The position numbers were made by a program, and so were the translations under genes. A DNA stretch of 33,734 nt from Akkermansia sp. GTDB taxonomy: Bacteria > Verrucomicrobiota > Verrucomicrobiia > Verrucomicrobiales > Akkermansiaceae. Below are positions 8,928 to 17,245 of the stretch, in pieces; position 1 is the stretch's first letter, and every line of letters starts with the position of its first letter. The DNA lies in NCBI GenBank assembly GCA_017435365.1, contig JAFSFD010000039.1:1-33734 (forward strand), read 5' to 3'. Below the pieces are notes generated by a model that saw only the letters and a program-made list of their open reading frames with translations, was not told where the DNA came from and did no database searches.

Positions 8928-9266
8928 TTATGCCTCTTTGTTTGCGAGGATGATCGTAATGTGGGAGGTGCGCTTGCGGATCATGTTAGCGGAACCGCGG
9001 GCGCGGGCCATCGTACGGCGGAAGGTGGGACCTTCGTCCACCATCACGCTCTTGAGCACGAGCTCATCAGCGGACAGGCCGTTGTTGTTCTCGGCGTTGG
9101 CCACAGCGGCCTTCAGGGTCTTATTCAGGAGATAAGCGCCCTTCTTGGGGGTGTAGCTCAGCACGTCGGTAGCCTGGGTCACAGACATACCCTGGACGGC
9201 AGCGGCTACGTCGCGCATCTTCTTCGCAGAGATGCGAGCATTCTTGTATACTGCTTTCACTTCCAT
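8928..9266 (-). CDS. rplV: 50S ribosomal protein L22 (uL22)
   Basis: A 112-aa protein with the L22 pattern: NARISAKKMRDVAAAVQGM at the N-terminus and FRRTMARARGSANMIRKRTS in the loop region that reaches the exit tunnel. Unusually it is separated from rpsS by a 236-aa coiled-coil gene. Confidence 0.97.
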   Translation of the reverse strand: MEVKAVYKNARISAKKMRDVAAAVQGMSVTQATDVLSYTPKKGAYLLNKTLKAAVANAENNNGLSADELVLKSVMVDEGPTFRRTMARARGSANMIRKRTSHITIILANKEA

Positions 9267-9288
9267 TGTTATGGTATTTGTTGAAGAA

Positions 9289-9999
9289 TTAGTCGTTTGT
9301 TTTCACGGACACGCGGTCACCCACTGCGATGCTGAGCACCGGGTTGAGGTGGCGCTGAACCAACAGGCCGGATACGCTCTTGCGTACATCCGTCACCAGG
9401 GTGGTGGCTATCAGCTGGTCGCCGCGGAAGATTTCCATGGGCATGCCCACTTCCACCCCGCCCTTGCGGCCGGCGTTGATGACGATGAGCCCGGATTCGG
9501 AGTCGATGCTGAGCACCTTGGCCTCATCCAGCGTGCCATCAAACTCGCTCTGCTGCTTCTGGCGGAGGCCCAGGGCCACCTCCAGTTCCTGCAGGGCGGT
9601 CTCCAGAGCCTGCCGGGCGGCCTCATCCTCTACCATGGCGCTGCGCTTGTACTCTGCCACTGCAGAGGCAAGGCGCAGGCTGCCCTGGCGCACCTCGTCC
9701 AGCTCGGTCCGGGTGGATTCGAGCATGGCCGCGATTTCGATGAGTTTTTCCTCCTGGCCGCCCAGGGCGGTGCCACCGAGCGCCTCAAGGCGCGCACTGA
9801 CTTCCCTGAGCTGCTTGCGGGCAGCATCTGCATCTGCCCGGGCAAGCATGTAGCTTTCGCGGAGACTGGCCACCTGGCGTTCCAGCTGGTCGGTTTTGCG
9901 GTCCGTAGCACCATTTCCACCCTCACCGGCGCCGGCGCAGGTACCCGCGGCCACAAGGGCCAGGGTCGCAAGGCAGGTGCTGAGGTGAGCTGCGGTCAT
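9289..9999 (-). CDS. exported coiled-coil protein inserted in the S10 operon
   Basis: This 236-aa protein has no ribosomal features. It starts with a signal peptide or membrane anchor (1-22), followed by long Ala/Glu/Arg/Leu heptads that predict coiled coils (about 35-75 and 84-150). A compact C-terminal beta domain (about 160-234: LIVINAGRKGGVEVGMPMEI, GDRVSVKT) recalls the beta domains of MreC- and FlgT-like proteins. It would act in the periplasm or at the inner membrane, perhaps as a scaffold; this is inference. It starts 22 bases after the rpsS stop and ends 22 bases before rplV, so it is transcribed with ribosomal proteins, although S19-L22 is normally an uninterrupted pair. Confidence 0.8.
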   Translation of the reverse strand: MTAAHLSTCLATLALVAAGTCAGAGEGGNGATDRKTDQLERQVASLRESYMLARADADAARKQLREVSARLEALGGTALGGQEEKLIEIAAMLESTRTELDEVRQGSLRLASAVAEYKRSAMVEDEAARQALETALQELEVALGLRQKQQSEFDGTLDEAKVLSIDSESGLIVINAGRKGGVEVGMPMEIFRGDQLIATTLVTDVRKSVSGLLVQRHLNPVLSIAVGDRVSVKTND

Positions 10000-10021
10000 G
10001 GTTCAGGTTCGGTTAATCTTA

Positions 10022-10291
10022 TTACTTCTTGCCGATGCCGCCGTGAGCCTTGAAGATTCGCGTAGGAGCGAATTCGCCGAGCTTGTGGCCCACCATGTTC
10101 TCCGTCACGTACACCGTGGCGAAAGACTTACCGGTGTGCACCAGGAAAGTGAGACCGACGAAATCCGGAATCACCATGGAGGCGCGGCTCCAGGTCTTGA
10201 TCGGCTTGCGATCCCCGCTCTGCAGCTGGGCGTCAACCTTGTCGAGAAGAGGCTGGCTTACGAAGGGTCCTTTTTTGAGGGAACGTCCCAT
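10022..10291 (-). CDS. rpsS: 30S ribosomal protein S19 (uS19)
   Basis: An 89-aa protein starting [11 protein letters not shown], with [20 protein letters not shown] and [14 protein letters not shown]19 sits in the head of the small subunit near the A site. It follows rplB directly; the next gene is the inserted coiled-coil gene instead of rplV. Confidence 0.98.
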   Translation of the reverse strand: MGRSLKKGPFVSQPLLDKVDAQLQSGDRKPIKTWSRASMVIPDFVGLTFLVHTGKSFATVYVTENMVGHKLGEFAPTRIFKAHGGIGKK

Positions 10292-10318
10292 TGTTCTTAG
10301 AAATGTTTGTGGTTAAAA

Positions 10319-11152
10319 TTACTTGGCTTTGCGGCGCTGCACGATGAACACATCGGAAGGCTTGCGGAGACGGCGGGTCTTCTGGCCCTTGACGTGACCC
10401 CACGGGGACTTCAGGTGCTGACGACCACCACCGGACTTGGACTTACCTTCACCACCACCGTTGGGGTGGTCGACGGGGTTCATACACATACCGCGCACGG
10501 TCGGACGGATACCCATCCAACGGGTGCGACCGGCCTTACCGGAGGACTCGTTCATGTGCTGGGTGTTGCCCACCTGACCGATGGTGCAGTAGCACTCCAC
10601 ACGGAACTTGCGGATTTCGCCGGAAGGCATCTTAACCAAGGCGTACTCACCATCACGGTTGGAGAGCACAGCCTGCTGACCGGCGGAGCGAGCAATCTTA
10701 CCACCGGAACCGGGACGAATCTCGATGTTGTGAATAGCAGTACCCAGGGGTACATTCTTGAGGGGCATAGCGTTGCCCACCTTGGGAGCGACGTTCTCAC
10801 CGCTCTGCACCGTCATGCCGACGGTCAGGCCCACAGGAGCCAGGATGTAGCTCTTGGTGCCATCAGCGTACTGGATGAGGGCGATGCGGCAGGTGCGGTT
10901 CGGGTCATACTCAATACCGATCACGGTAGCAGCTTCCGTGCGGGTGCGGCGGAAGTCCACCAGGCGGTAGTGGTACTTGTGGCCACCGCCGATGTGGCGG
11001 GTGGTGATGCGGCCGTTGTTGTTGCGGCCACCGCTCTTGCGGATGGGCTGCAGGAGGCTCTTTTCAGGCTTGGACTTGGTGATCTCGTCGAATGCGGGCA
11101 GAACCTTGTAACGGTTGGACGGAGTGGTAGGCTTAAATGACTTGAGGGACAT
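10319..11152 (-). CDS. rplB: 50S ribosomal protein L2 (uL2)
   Basis: A 277-aa protein of standard length with [15 protein letters not shown] and the catalytic-centre-proximal [15 protein letters not shown], keeping the conserved histidine. L2 supports peptidyltransferase activity and subunit association. Conserved position between rplW and rpsS. Confidence 0.98.
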   Translation of the reverse strand: MSLKSFKPTTPSNRYKVLPAFDEITKSKPEKSLLQPIRKSGGRNNNGRITTRHIGGGHKYHYRLVDFRRTRTEAATVIGIEYDPNRTCRIALIQYADGTKSYILAPVGLTVGMTVQSGENVAPKVGNAMPLKNVPLGTAIHNIEIRPGSGGKIARSAGQQAVLSNRDGEYALVKMPSGEIRKFRVECYCTIGQVGNTQHMNESSGKAGRTRWMGIRPTVRGMCMNPVDHPNGGGEGKSKSGGGRQHLKSPWGHVKGQKTRRLRKPSDVFIVQRRKAK

Positions 11153-11185
11153 GATAGCTTACTTTCTATTTACGTGTTCCAGTTA

Positions 11186-11470
11186 TCAGACAAGGTCCAG
11201 AGACTCACCGTCAGCCAGGCGCACGAATGCCTTCTTCCAGGCGGGTGCGGTGCCGGCATCCTTCGTGCGCTTGCGGCGCACCTTGCCATCATAGTTAGCG
11301 GTGCGGACGGAGGCAACCTTCTTGCCGAAGGCCTTCTCCACAGCCTGCTTAATCTCGATCTTGGTGGCCTTCACCGCCACTTCGAGCGTAAGCACGCCGT
11401 TCTCCTCGTGCATCACGGTTGCCTTTTCGGAAACGCGCGGCTTCTTGATTACGTCGTAGATATCGTTCAT
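11186..11470 (-). CDS. rplW: 50S ribosomal protein L23 (uL23)
   Basis: A 94-aa protein with the L23 pattern VIKKPRVSEKATVM, then KATKIEIKQAVEKAFGKKV. L23 forms the docking site for trigger factor and SRP at the tunnel exit. It starts two bases after the rplD stop. Confidence 0.97.
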   Translation of the reverse strand: MNDIYDVIKKPRVSEKATVMHEENGVLTLEVAVKATKIEIKQAVEKAFGKKVASVRTANYDGKVRRKRTKDAGTAPAWKKAFVRLADGESLDLV

Positions 11471-11472
11471 GA

Positions 11473-12081
11473 TTACTTGGTGCGGTTGGCGATGATTTCC
11501 ATAGCGGACTCCACGATGACGACCTTGCGGGCATCCAGCAGCTGCTCCACGTTCACCTCAGCGGCGGACATGAGGAGCACCTCGGCCACGTTGCGGCCGG
11601 CGCGCTTGGTCATCTCGTCGAAATTGTCGGCGATGATGAGGATCTTCTTACCCTCAGCAATCTCGGACACAGCGGCGACGAAGGACTTCGTCTTGCCGTC
11701 CTCGATGGAGAAGGAAGGAACGGTCACGACCTTACCACCGGTGATGATGTCGCCCAGCACGCGGCGCAGAGCCAGCTTGCGGGTGGACTTGTTCACCTTC
11801 TTGGAGTAGTCGCAGGGGCGGGGACCGAACACCACGCCACCACCCACAAAGATGGGGGACTGGTGGTCGCCGTGACGGGCATTACCCGTGCCCTTCTGGC
11901 GGTAGATCTTGCGGTTGTTACCAGCAACCTCACCGCGGGTCTTCGTGTTGGCGGAGCCGGTGCGGCGGTTGGCGCGGTAGGCAGTCACCAGGTCGTGCAC
12001 GGCCTGGCTACCCTTCTCGGGGCCCACCGTCACGAGGCCGGCGGCGTTGGCTGCCTCGATTGTCAGTGTATTAGCGGACAT
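11473..12081 (-). CDS. rplD: 50S ribosomal protein L4 (uL4)
   Basis: A 202-aa protein with L4 hallmarks: the tunnel-loop segment KTRGEVAGNNRKIYRQKGTG and ARHGDHQSPIFVGGGVVFGP. L4 lines the exit tunnel. In E. coli it also represses the S10 operon; I see no equivalent leader structure I can name here. Confidence 0.97.
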   Translation of the reverse strand: MSANTLTIEAANAAGLVTVGPEKGSQAVHDLVTAYRANRRTGSANTKTRGEVAGNNRKIYRQKGTGNARHGDHQSPIFVGGGVVFGPRPCDYSKKVNKSTRKLALRRVLGDIITGGKVVTVPSFSIEDGKTKSFVAAVSEIAEGKKILIIADNFDEMTKRAGRNVAEVLLMSAAEVNVEQLLDARKVVIVESAMEIIANRTK

Positions 12082-12106
12082 AGATAGGTTTTCCTAGTTC
12101 GTTTGT

Positions 12107-12751
12107 TTATTTACCGTTCTTCTTCTTGGCCGGACGGACCACAACGTAGGAACCCTTGGCGCCGGGCACGGGGCCGGACACGAGGATCACGTTGTCATCC
12201 TTGCGCACCTGAACGACTTTCAGGTTCTGCACGGTCTTGCGCTCGTTACCCTGGTGGCCGGGCATCTTCTGGCCCTTCCACACGCGGGACGGCGTGGCGC
12301 AGGCGCCCACACCACCGGTACGGCGGTGCATCATGGAGCCGTGCGTCATGGGAGAGCCATGGAAGTTATGACGACGCATAACACCCTGGAAGCCCTTACC
12401 CTTGGACGTGCCGATCACGTCCACCCAGGCACCTTCCTCAAAGAGGGTGCAACCGGGATGCTCAGCGCCCTCTGCGGGCAGCTCGGCGGCGTCCACGCGG
12501 AACTCCTTGAGGAGCTTGGCGGGGGCGATGCCCAGCTTCTTGAAGTGGCCAGCAACCGGCTTGGAAAGGCGGCTCTCCTTCTGAGCGTCGAATGCCACCT
12601 GGATGGCGCAGTAGCCATCCTTCTCCTCGGTCTTGATCTGGCCGTAAGTGTTGCCGGTCACGTCGATAACCGTGACGGGAATCATGGCGCCGGTCTCCTT
12701 GTTGAAGACGCGGGTCATGCCAACCTTCTTACCAATAAGTCCTAAAGACAT
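12107..12751 (-). CDS. rplC: 50S ribosomal protein L3 (uL3)
   Basis: A 214-aa protein starting MSLGLIGKKVGMTRVF, with KGFQGVMRRHNFHGSPMTHG and the C-terminal GNERKTVQNLKVV. L3 is an early assembly protein near the peptidyltransferase centre. It lies between rpsJ and rplD as usual. Confidence 0.98.
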   Translation of the reverse strand: MSLGLIGKKVGMTRVFNKETGAMIPVTVIDVTGNTYGQIKTEEKDGYCAIQVAFDAQKESRLSKPVAGHFKKLGIAPAKLLKEFRVDAAELPAEGAEHPGCTLFEEGAWVDVIGTSKGKGFQGVMRRHNFHGSPMTHGSMMHRRTGGVGACATPSRVWKGQKMPGHQGNERKTVQNLKVVQVRKDDNVILVSGPVPGAKGSYVVVRPAKKKNGK

Positions 12752-12797
12752 GTTATTAAAAAATCTGTGTTAAGGTTCGTAATGAAACGGGCGGGGA

Positions 12798-13106
12798 TCA
12801 GATCTTGATCGTGATGTCCACACCAGCGGGCAGGTTGAGCTTCTTGAGCTCTTCCACCGTGCGGGAGGTCGGCTCAACGATGTCGAGCAGGCGCTTGTGG
12901 GTACGGATTTCGAACTGGTCGGCAGATTTCTTATTAACATGGACCGAGCGGTTCACAGAGAACTTCTCGATACGAGTCGGCAAAGGAATCGGCCCGGCGA
13001 CTTTGGCACCTGTACGCTTGGCGGTCTCGACGATCTCGGAAGCGGAGCGGTCGATAGCGCGGCTGTCAAATGCACGGAGACGGATGCGGATTTTGGGACT
13101 TTGCAT
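12798..13106 (-). CDS. rpsJ: 30S ribosomal protein S10 (uS10)
   Basis: A 102-aa protein with [35 protein letters not shown] and [17 protein letters not shown]10 is a small-subunit head protein and, with NusB, an antitermination factor. It follows fusA directly; no tuf gene lies between them as in the usual str operon. Confidence 0.98.
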   Translation of the reverse strand: MQSPKIRIRLRAFDSRAIDRSASEIVETAKRTGAKVAGPIPLPTRIEKFSVNRSVHVNKKSADQFEIRTHKRLLDIVEPTSRTVEELKKLNLPAGVDITIKI

Positions 13107-13146
13107 GAACGTGCGGTTATGTTTAGGTTAATATTGTTTGGTTGGA

Positions 13147-15330
13147 TTACTTGTTACCACCGCGAGCCTTGACGATGTCGTTGACAAGGTTCTGGGGTAC
13201 TTGTTCGAAGTGAGAGGGTTCCATGGAGTAGGAGGCCAGACCCTTGGAGAGGGTGCGGATGTCGGTGGAGTAACCGAACATCTCGGCCAGCGGCACATCG
13301 GCGGTGAGCACACACTCAGCACCCTTGTGCTCCATGTTCTTCACCATGGCGCGGCGGCGGTTGAGGTCGCCCATGATATCGCCCTGGTTTTCAGCGGGGG
13401 TCACCACTTCCACGGCCATGATGGGCTCCAGCAGCACCGGGCTGCACTTGGCAAAGGCGTTCTTCATAGCGAAGATAGCAGCCATCTTGAAGGCGTTTTC
13501 GTTGGAGTCCACTTCGTGGTAGGAGCCGTCAATCACGTCCACCTCCACGTCCTCCACGGGGTAACCCGCAACGGAACCGGAGTTCATGGCTTCGTTCAGA
13601 CCGGCGTACACAGCGTTCATGTACTCCTTGGGAATGGCACCACCAACAATCTTGTTGGCAATCTTGAGACCGGAACCGCGCTCGCCGGGACGCATGGCAA
13701 TCACCACGTCACCGTACTGACCACGACCACCGGACTGCTTCACCAGCTTGCCCTGCACGCGGTCGGCAGAAGCAGTGATGGTTTCGCGGTAGGCGATCTG
13801 GGGCTTGCCGGTGTTGGCCTCTACCTTGAACTCGCGCTTGAGGCGGTCCACGATGATGTCGAGGTGAAGCTCACCCATGCCGGCGATGATGGTCTGACCG
13901 GTTTCTTCATCGGTCTTCACGCGGAAGGTGGGGTCCTCAGCAGAAAGGCGCTGCAGAGCGTTGGACATCTTCTCCTGGTCGCCCTTGGTGAGGGGTTCCA
14001 CAGCCATGGAAATCACGGTGTCCGGGAAGGTGGGGGGCTCGAGCGTGTAGTCGAAGTCATCGGAAGCCAGGGTATCACCCGTGGTGGCGTTCTTCAGACC
14101 CACGATGGCGGCGATATCGCCGGAGTACACGGCGTCCACGTCGGTGTGCACATTGGCCTGAATCTGGAGCAGACGGCCCACGCGCTCACGCTTGCGGGTG
14201 CGGGGGTTGTACACGGTGTCGCCCTTGCGCACCACGCCGGTGTAGACGCGGATGAACACCAGAGAGCCCACGAACTTGTCGGCCCAGAGCTTGAATGCCA
14301 GCACCACGGGCTTGTCCTTATCGGAGGGGTCAATCGTCTTCACGTCGAACACCTCGTAGCCGTTCTCATCGAGACCGGAGGCAACCGTGCTGGTCACCGT
14401 GGCCTGCTTACACTCGAGCGGGCTGGGGAGGTAGTCCACCACAGCGTCCAGGAGACCCTGCACACCCTTGTTCTTGAAAGCGGAACCACCAGCCACGGGG
14501 ATGAACTTGTTGGCGATGGTAGCGCGGCGGATAGCCTGCTTCAGGGTCGGGGCATCGATGGGCTCCTCCATGAGGAAGAGTTCGCCGAGCTCGTCGTCCA
14601 CATTGGCCACGCACTCCTTGAGCTCCTCGAGGTAGGACTCACCGATTTCCTTGAGCTCGCCCTCCAGGTCCTTGATCTCATAGGTGGAACCCTGGCGGTC
14701 GGAATCGCTGTAGAAGATAGCCTTCTGGTTCACCACGTCAATCTGGCCGCAGAGCTGGTCCTCAGCGCCGATGGGCACCAGAATGGGAGCAGCGTTGGCA
14801 CCCAGCTTGGTGCGGATATCGTTGAGCACGTTGGCGAAGTTGGCGCCGGTGCGGTCCATCTTGTTCACAAAGCAGAGGCGGGGCACCTCGTACTTGTTGG
14901 CCTGGCGCCACACCGTCTGCGTCTGGGGCTGCACGCCGGCAACACCACAGAACACCACGATGGCGCCGTCGAGCACGCGCAGGGAACGCTCCACCTCAGC
15001 GGTGAAGTCCACGTGCCCGGGGGTATCGATAACGTTGAGCTGGAAGTTCTCGTTCTCGAAAAGCTTGTGGCAGCCCTCTGCGGGCAGCTGTTTCCAGTTG
15101 GTCGTAACGGCAGCGGAGGTAATGGTGATACCACGCTCCTGCTCCTGCTCCATCCAGTCGGTCGTCGCAGAACCCTCGTGGGTCTCGCCGATCTTGTGGA
15201 TCATGCCGGTGTAGAACAGAATGCGCTCGGAAAGCGTGGTCTTGCCGCCGTCAATGTGAGCGGCGATACCGAAGTTGCGGTAGCGCTCAAGCGGTGCCTT
15301 GCGGTCAGGGCTGCTATAGTTATTAGCCAT
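13147..15330 (-). CDS. fusA: elongation factor G
   Basis: A 727-aa translocation GTPase. The P-loop is AHIDGGKT (24-31), the effector region is ERGITITSAA (65-74), DTPGH is at 102-106 and NKMD at 156-159. The P-loop has Gly where most EF-G proteins have Ala (AHIDAGKT). The protein is about 25-30 residues longer than typical EF-G, with extra residues around 80-95 (PAEGCHKLFENE) before the DTPGH strand. It lies between rpsG and rpsJ, so it is the operon copy rather than a stray paralogue. The start has no Shine-Dalgarno sequence. Confidence 0.97.
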   Translation of the reverse strand: MANNYSSPDRKAPLERYRNFGIAAHIDGGKTTLSERILFYTGMIHKIGETHEGSATTDWMEQEQERGITITSAAVTTNWKQLPAEGCHKLFENENFQLNVIDTPGHVDFTAEVERSLRVLDGAIVVFCGVAGVQPQTQTVWRQANKYEVPRLCFVNKMDRTGANFANVLNDIRTKLGANAAPILVPIGAEDQLCGQIDVVNQKAIFYSDSDRQGSTYEIKDLEGELKEIGESYLEELKECVANVDDELGELFLMEEPIDAPTLKQAIRRATIANKFIPVAGGSAFKNKGVQGLLDAVVDYLPSPLECKQATVTSTVASGLDENGYEVFDVKTIDPSDKDKPVVLAFKLWADKFVGSLVFIRVYTGVVRKGDTVYNPRTRKRERVGRLLQIQANVHTDVDAVYSGDIAAIVGLKNATTGDTLASDDFDYTLEPPTFPDTVISMAVEPLTKGDQEKMSNALQRLSAEDPTFRVKTDEETGQTIIAGMGELHLDIIVDRLKREFKVEANTGKPQIAYRETITASADRVQGKLVKQSGGRGQYGDVVIAMRPGERGSGLKIANKIVGGAIPKEYMNAVYAGLNEAMNSGSVAGYPVEDVEVDVIDGSYHEVDSNENAFKMAAIFAMKNAFAKCSPVLLEPIMAVEVVTPAENQGDIMGDLNRRRAMVKNMEHKGAECVLTADVPLAEMFGYSTDIRTLSKGLASYSMEPSHFEQVPQNLVNDIVKARGGNK

Positions 15331-15390
15331 ATAGTAATATGAATTGTCTTAAAGTTCAGAGATTACATTCAAAACTTCCAGCAGGCGGTC

Positions 15391-15864
15391 TTACCAGCGG
15401 AAGTGGGCGAAGGCACGGTTGGCCTGGGCCATCTTGTGCACATCATCGCGCTTGCGCACGGCAGCACCCTGGTTGGCAGCGGCTTCCTTGATTTCGTTAG
15501 CCAGAGCCTTAGCCATGGGGATACCCTTGCGGTTGCGGGCGTAGTTGATAATCCAGCGCATGGCAAGAGCCTCGGAGCGGTCAGGGGCCACTTCCAACGG
15601 CACCTGGTAGGTAGCACCACCCACGCGGCGGCTCTTCACCTCCACACGGGGCTTGGCATTCTCGATGGCGCGGGTCAGAACCTCCAGCGGGCTCACGGTA
15701 TCGGTACCTTCATTGGCCATATCGATAGCCTTGTACACGATACGCTCAGCCAGGGAGCGCTTGCCGTCCAGCATCACCTTGCAAATCAGGCGGCCAACGA
15801 GCACGGAATCGTAACGGGAGTCACGACGTTCAATCTTCTTGTAGACGCGTTTGCGACGAGCCAT
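15391..15864 (-). CDS. rpsG: 30S ribosomal protein S7 (uS7)
   Basis: A 157-aa protein starting MARRKRVYKK, with VEVKSRRVGGATYQVPLEV and a C-terminal KMAQANRAFAHFRW. S7 initiates assembly of the 30S head. Conserved position between rpsL and fusA. Confidence 0.98.
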   Translation of the reverse strand: MARRKRVYKKIERRDSRYDSVLVGRLICKVMLDGKRSLAERIVYKAIDMANEGTDTVSPLEVLTRAIENAKPRVEVKSRRVGGATYQVPLEVAPDRSEALAMRWIINYARNRKGIPMAKALANEIKEAAANQGAAVRKRDDVHKMAQANRAFAHFRW

Positions 15865-15895
15865 AGTCTTAAATTTCTTTGTTCAGTGTTGATTC

Positions 15896-16300
15896 TTAGC
15901 GCTTCTTAGCGGGAGCGGCGGCGGCACCGGCCTTCGGGCGCTTGGCACCGTACTTCGAACGGCCACGGCGGCGCTTATCAACGCCAAGGCAGTCCAGAGC
16001 ACCACGAACGATATGATAACGAACACCGGGAAGGTCCTTCACACGACCACCACGCACAAGCACGATGGAGTGCTCCTGCAGGTTGTGGCCCTCACCGCCA
16101 ATGTAGGCGATTACTTCTTCACCGTTGGTAAGGCGAACCTTAGCAACTTTACGCAGAGCGGAGTTCGGCTTCTTCGGCGTGCGGGTCATCACCTGCAGGC
16201 AAACGCCACGGCGCTGCGGGCAGCTGTGAAGAGCGCGAGACTTCGACTTCTCTTCCGGTACTGTACGTCCCTTGCGGACGAGCTGATTAATAGTCGGCAT
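15896..16300 (-). CDS. rpsL: 30S ribosomal protein S12 (uS12)
   Basis: A 134-aa protein starting [12 protein letters not shown], with [19 protein letters not shown] and [14 protein letters not shown]12 monitors decoding at the A site. Residues K43 and K88 have the streptomycin-sensitive wild-type identity. First gene of the operon; its promoter lies about 150 bases upstream. A lysine/alanine-rich tail ends the protein. Confidence 0.98.
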   Translation of the reverse strand: MPTINQLVRKGRTVPEEKSKSRALHSCPQRRGVCLQVMTRTPKKPNSALRKVAKVRLTNGEEVIAYIGGEGHNLQEHSIVLVRGGRVKDLPGVRYHIVRGALDCLGVDKRRRGRSKYGAKRPKAGAAAAPAKKR

Positions 16301-16447
16301 GTTACTTATTTATGATTTTGTTTTTCAAGGTTTTACGGCTTGTTTCTCCACCTCCTCATCCCTCGAGGCACGTGGTACATCACTTCACCGGCTTACCCGA
16401 TAAAGCCCTGAGGACAGTATATCCCTATACAATCCGCGGGTCGCGCT
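16301..16447 (-). promoter_or_regulatory. long 5' leader of the str-S10 operon
   Basis: About 140 bases separate the predicted transcription start from the rpsL ATG. This contrasts with the near-absent leaders of other genes here and leaves room for ribosomal-protein feedback. I cannot assign a named structure. Confidence 0.4.
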
Positions 16448-16475
16448 AGTTTACCCGAATTTTCCCATAAAGCAA
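16448..16475 (-). promoter_or_regulatory. putative promoter of the str-S10 operon
   Basis: On the minus strand TTGCTT (16475-16470), a 16-bp spacer with an A/T tract and TAAACT (16453-16448). It is the best promoter candidate between rpsL and the next upstream gene. Confidence 0.6.
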
Positions 16476-16650
16476 GCCTTTTCTTTGAAATTCAACAGAA
16501 TTTTTAAAATTTTTCACCCCCTCAAACCACGAATTTACACCACTTCCCCACCCCGCCCTGCCGCACCTGCCAAAATCACTAAAAAAAATTATTTTTGCGA
16601 ATCATGACAGAGAAATTCGCCCCGCCCACCCCCGAGAGGGGAGATTTCGA

Positions 16651-16678
16651 ATGTTGGATTTTGGATGTTGTATGTAAA
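16651..16678. repeat. heptamer-period repeat, ATKTTGK type
   Basis: Three 7-base units, ATGTTGG, ATTTTGG and ATGTTGT, are followed by the degenerate ATGTAAA. They are roughly complementary in sense to the AAAATYN units at 16771, so the two runs face each other. Confidence 0.65.
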
Positions 16679-16770
16679 AAAATTCCGCGGCAAAGCCGCC
16701 TGAAATACCCCCTCACGCACGCACACGTACGCGTGCATATACAATCAGGGCAGCAGCACGCCGCCACCAT

Positions 16771-16791
16771 AAAATCCAAAATTCAAAATCG
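16771..16791. repeat. heptamer-period repeat, AAAATYN type
   Basis: Three 7-base units: AAAATCC, AAAATTC, AAAATCG. They abut the left end of the inverted-repeat element that begins at 16791. Confidence 0.65.
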
Positions 16792-17228
16792 GGAACCTCT
16801 AAAAACTCAAAACTAACCAACAAATTGGACTTTGGCGAGCCGCAGGCGAGCGGCATTCAAAGCCCGTGAAACGGGCGACATACCCATAGCGAGGCGGTGG
16901 AGCACTCCACGCAGTAGCGTGGGGTGCGGAACCCCTCGTAGGAATAAAAAAGGTAATTGGAACCCGTGAAACGGGTGACAGCCTGTCACGGCGTAGGGCG
17001 TAAGCCCGAAGACGGAAATCGGTTGCATATCATAGAGCTGCGCCTTCTGTCACCCGTTTCACGGGTTCCATGTTTTTTATTACCAAACGAGGGGCTTCCG
17101 TCTTCGCCCTGCGGGCTACGCCGAGACAGGTACGCCCGCTATGGATATGTCGCCCACTAACGTGGGCTATAAATTCCGCTCGCCTGCGGCTCGCCAAATT
17201 CCAATTTAGTGAGTTTTTAGAGGTTCCC
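16791..17228. repeat. 438-bp element with inverted-repeat ends
   Basis: The ends are inverted copies: GGGAACCTCTAAAAACTC at 16791 and its complement ending at 17228. After a short indel, a further 32 bases match with one mismatch (GCGAGCCGCAGGCGAGCGG part). Internal pairs are a perfect 23-bp inverted repeat (16959-16981 with 17047-17069, core AACCCGTGAAACGGGT), an imperfect pair containing GGGCGACATAYCCATAGCG, and an imperfect 28-bp pair ending CGAAGACGGAA. No protein is encoded. This could be a MITE-like or REP-cluster element; no target duplication is certain. Confidence 0.75.
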
Positions 17229-17245
17229 AAATCCAGAATCCCCCC

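Noticed and set aside
13138..15342. 734-codon plus-strand frame opposite fusA
   Set aside because: It is the antisense shadow of EF-G, rich in His, Gly and Val, with no domain; EF-G motifs on the minus strand are unambiguous.
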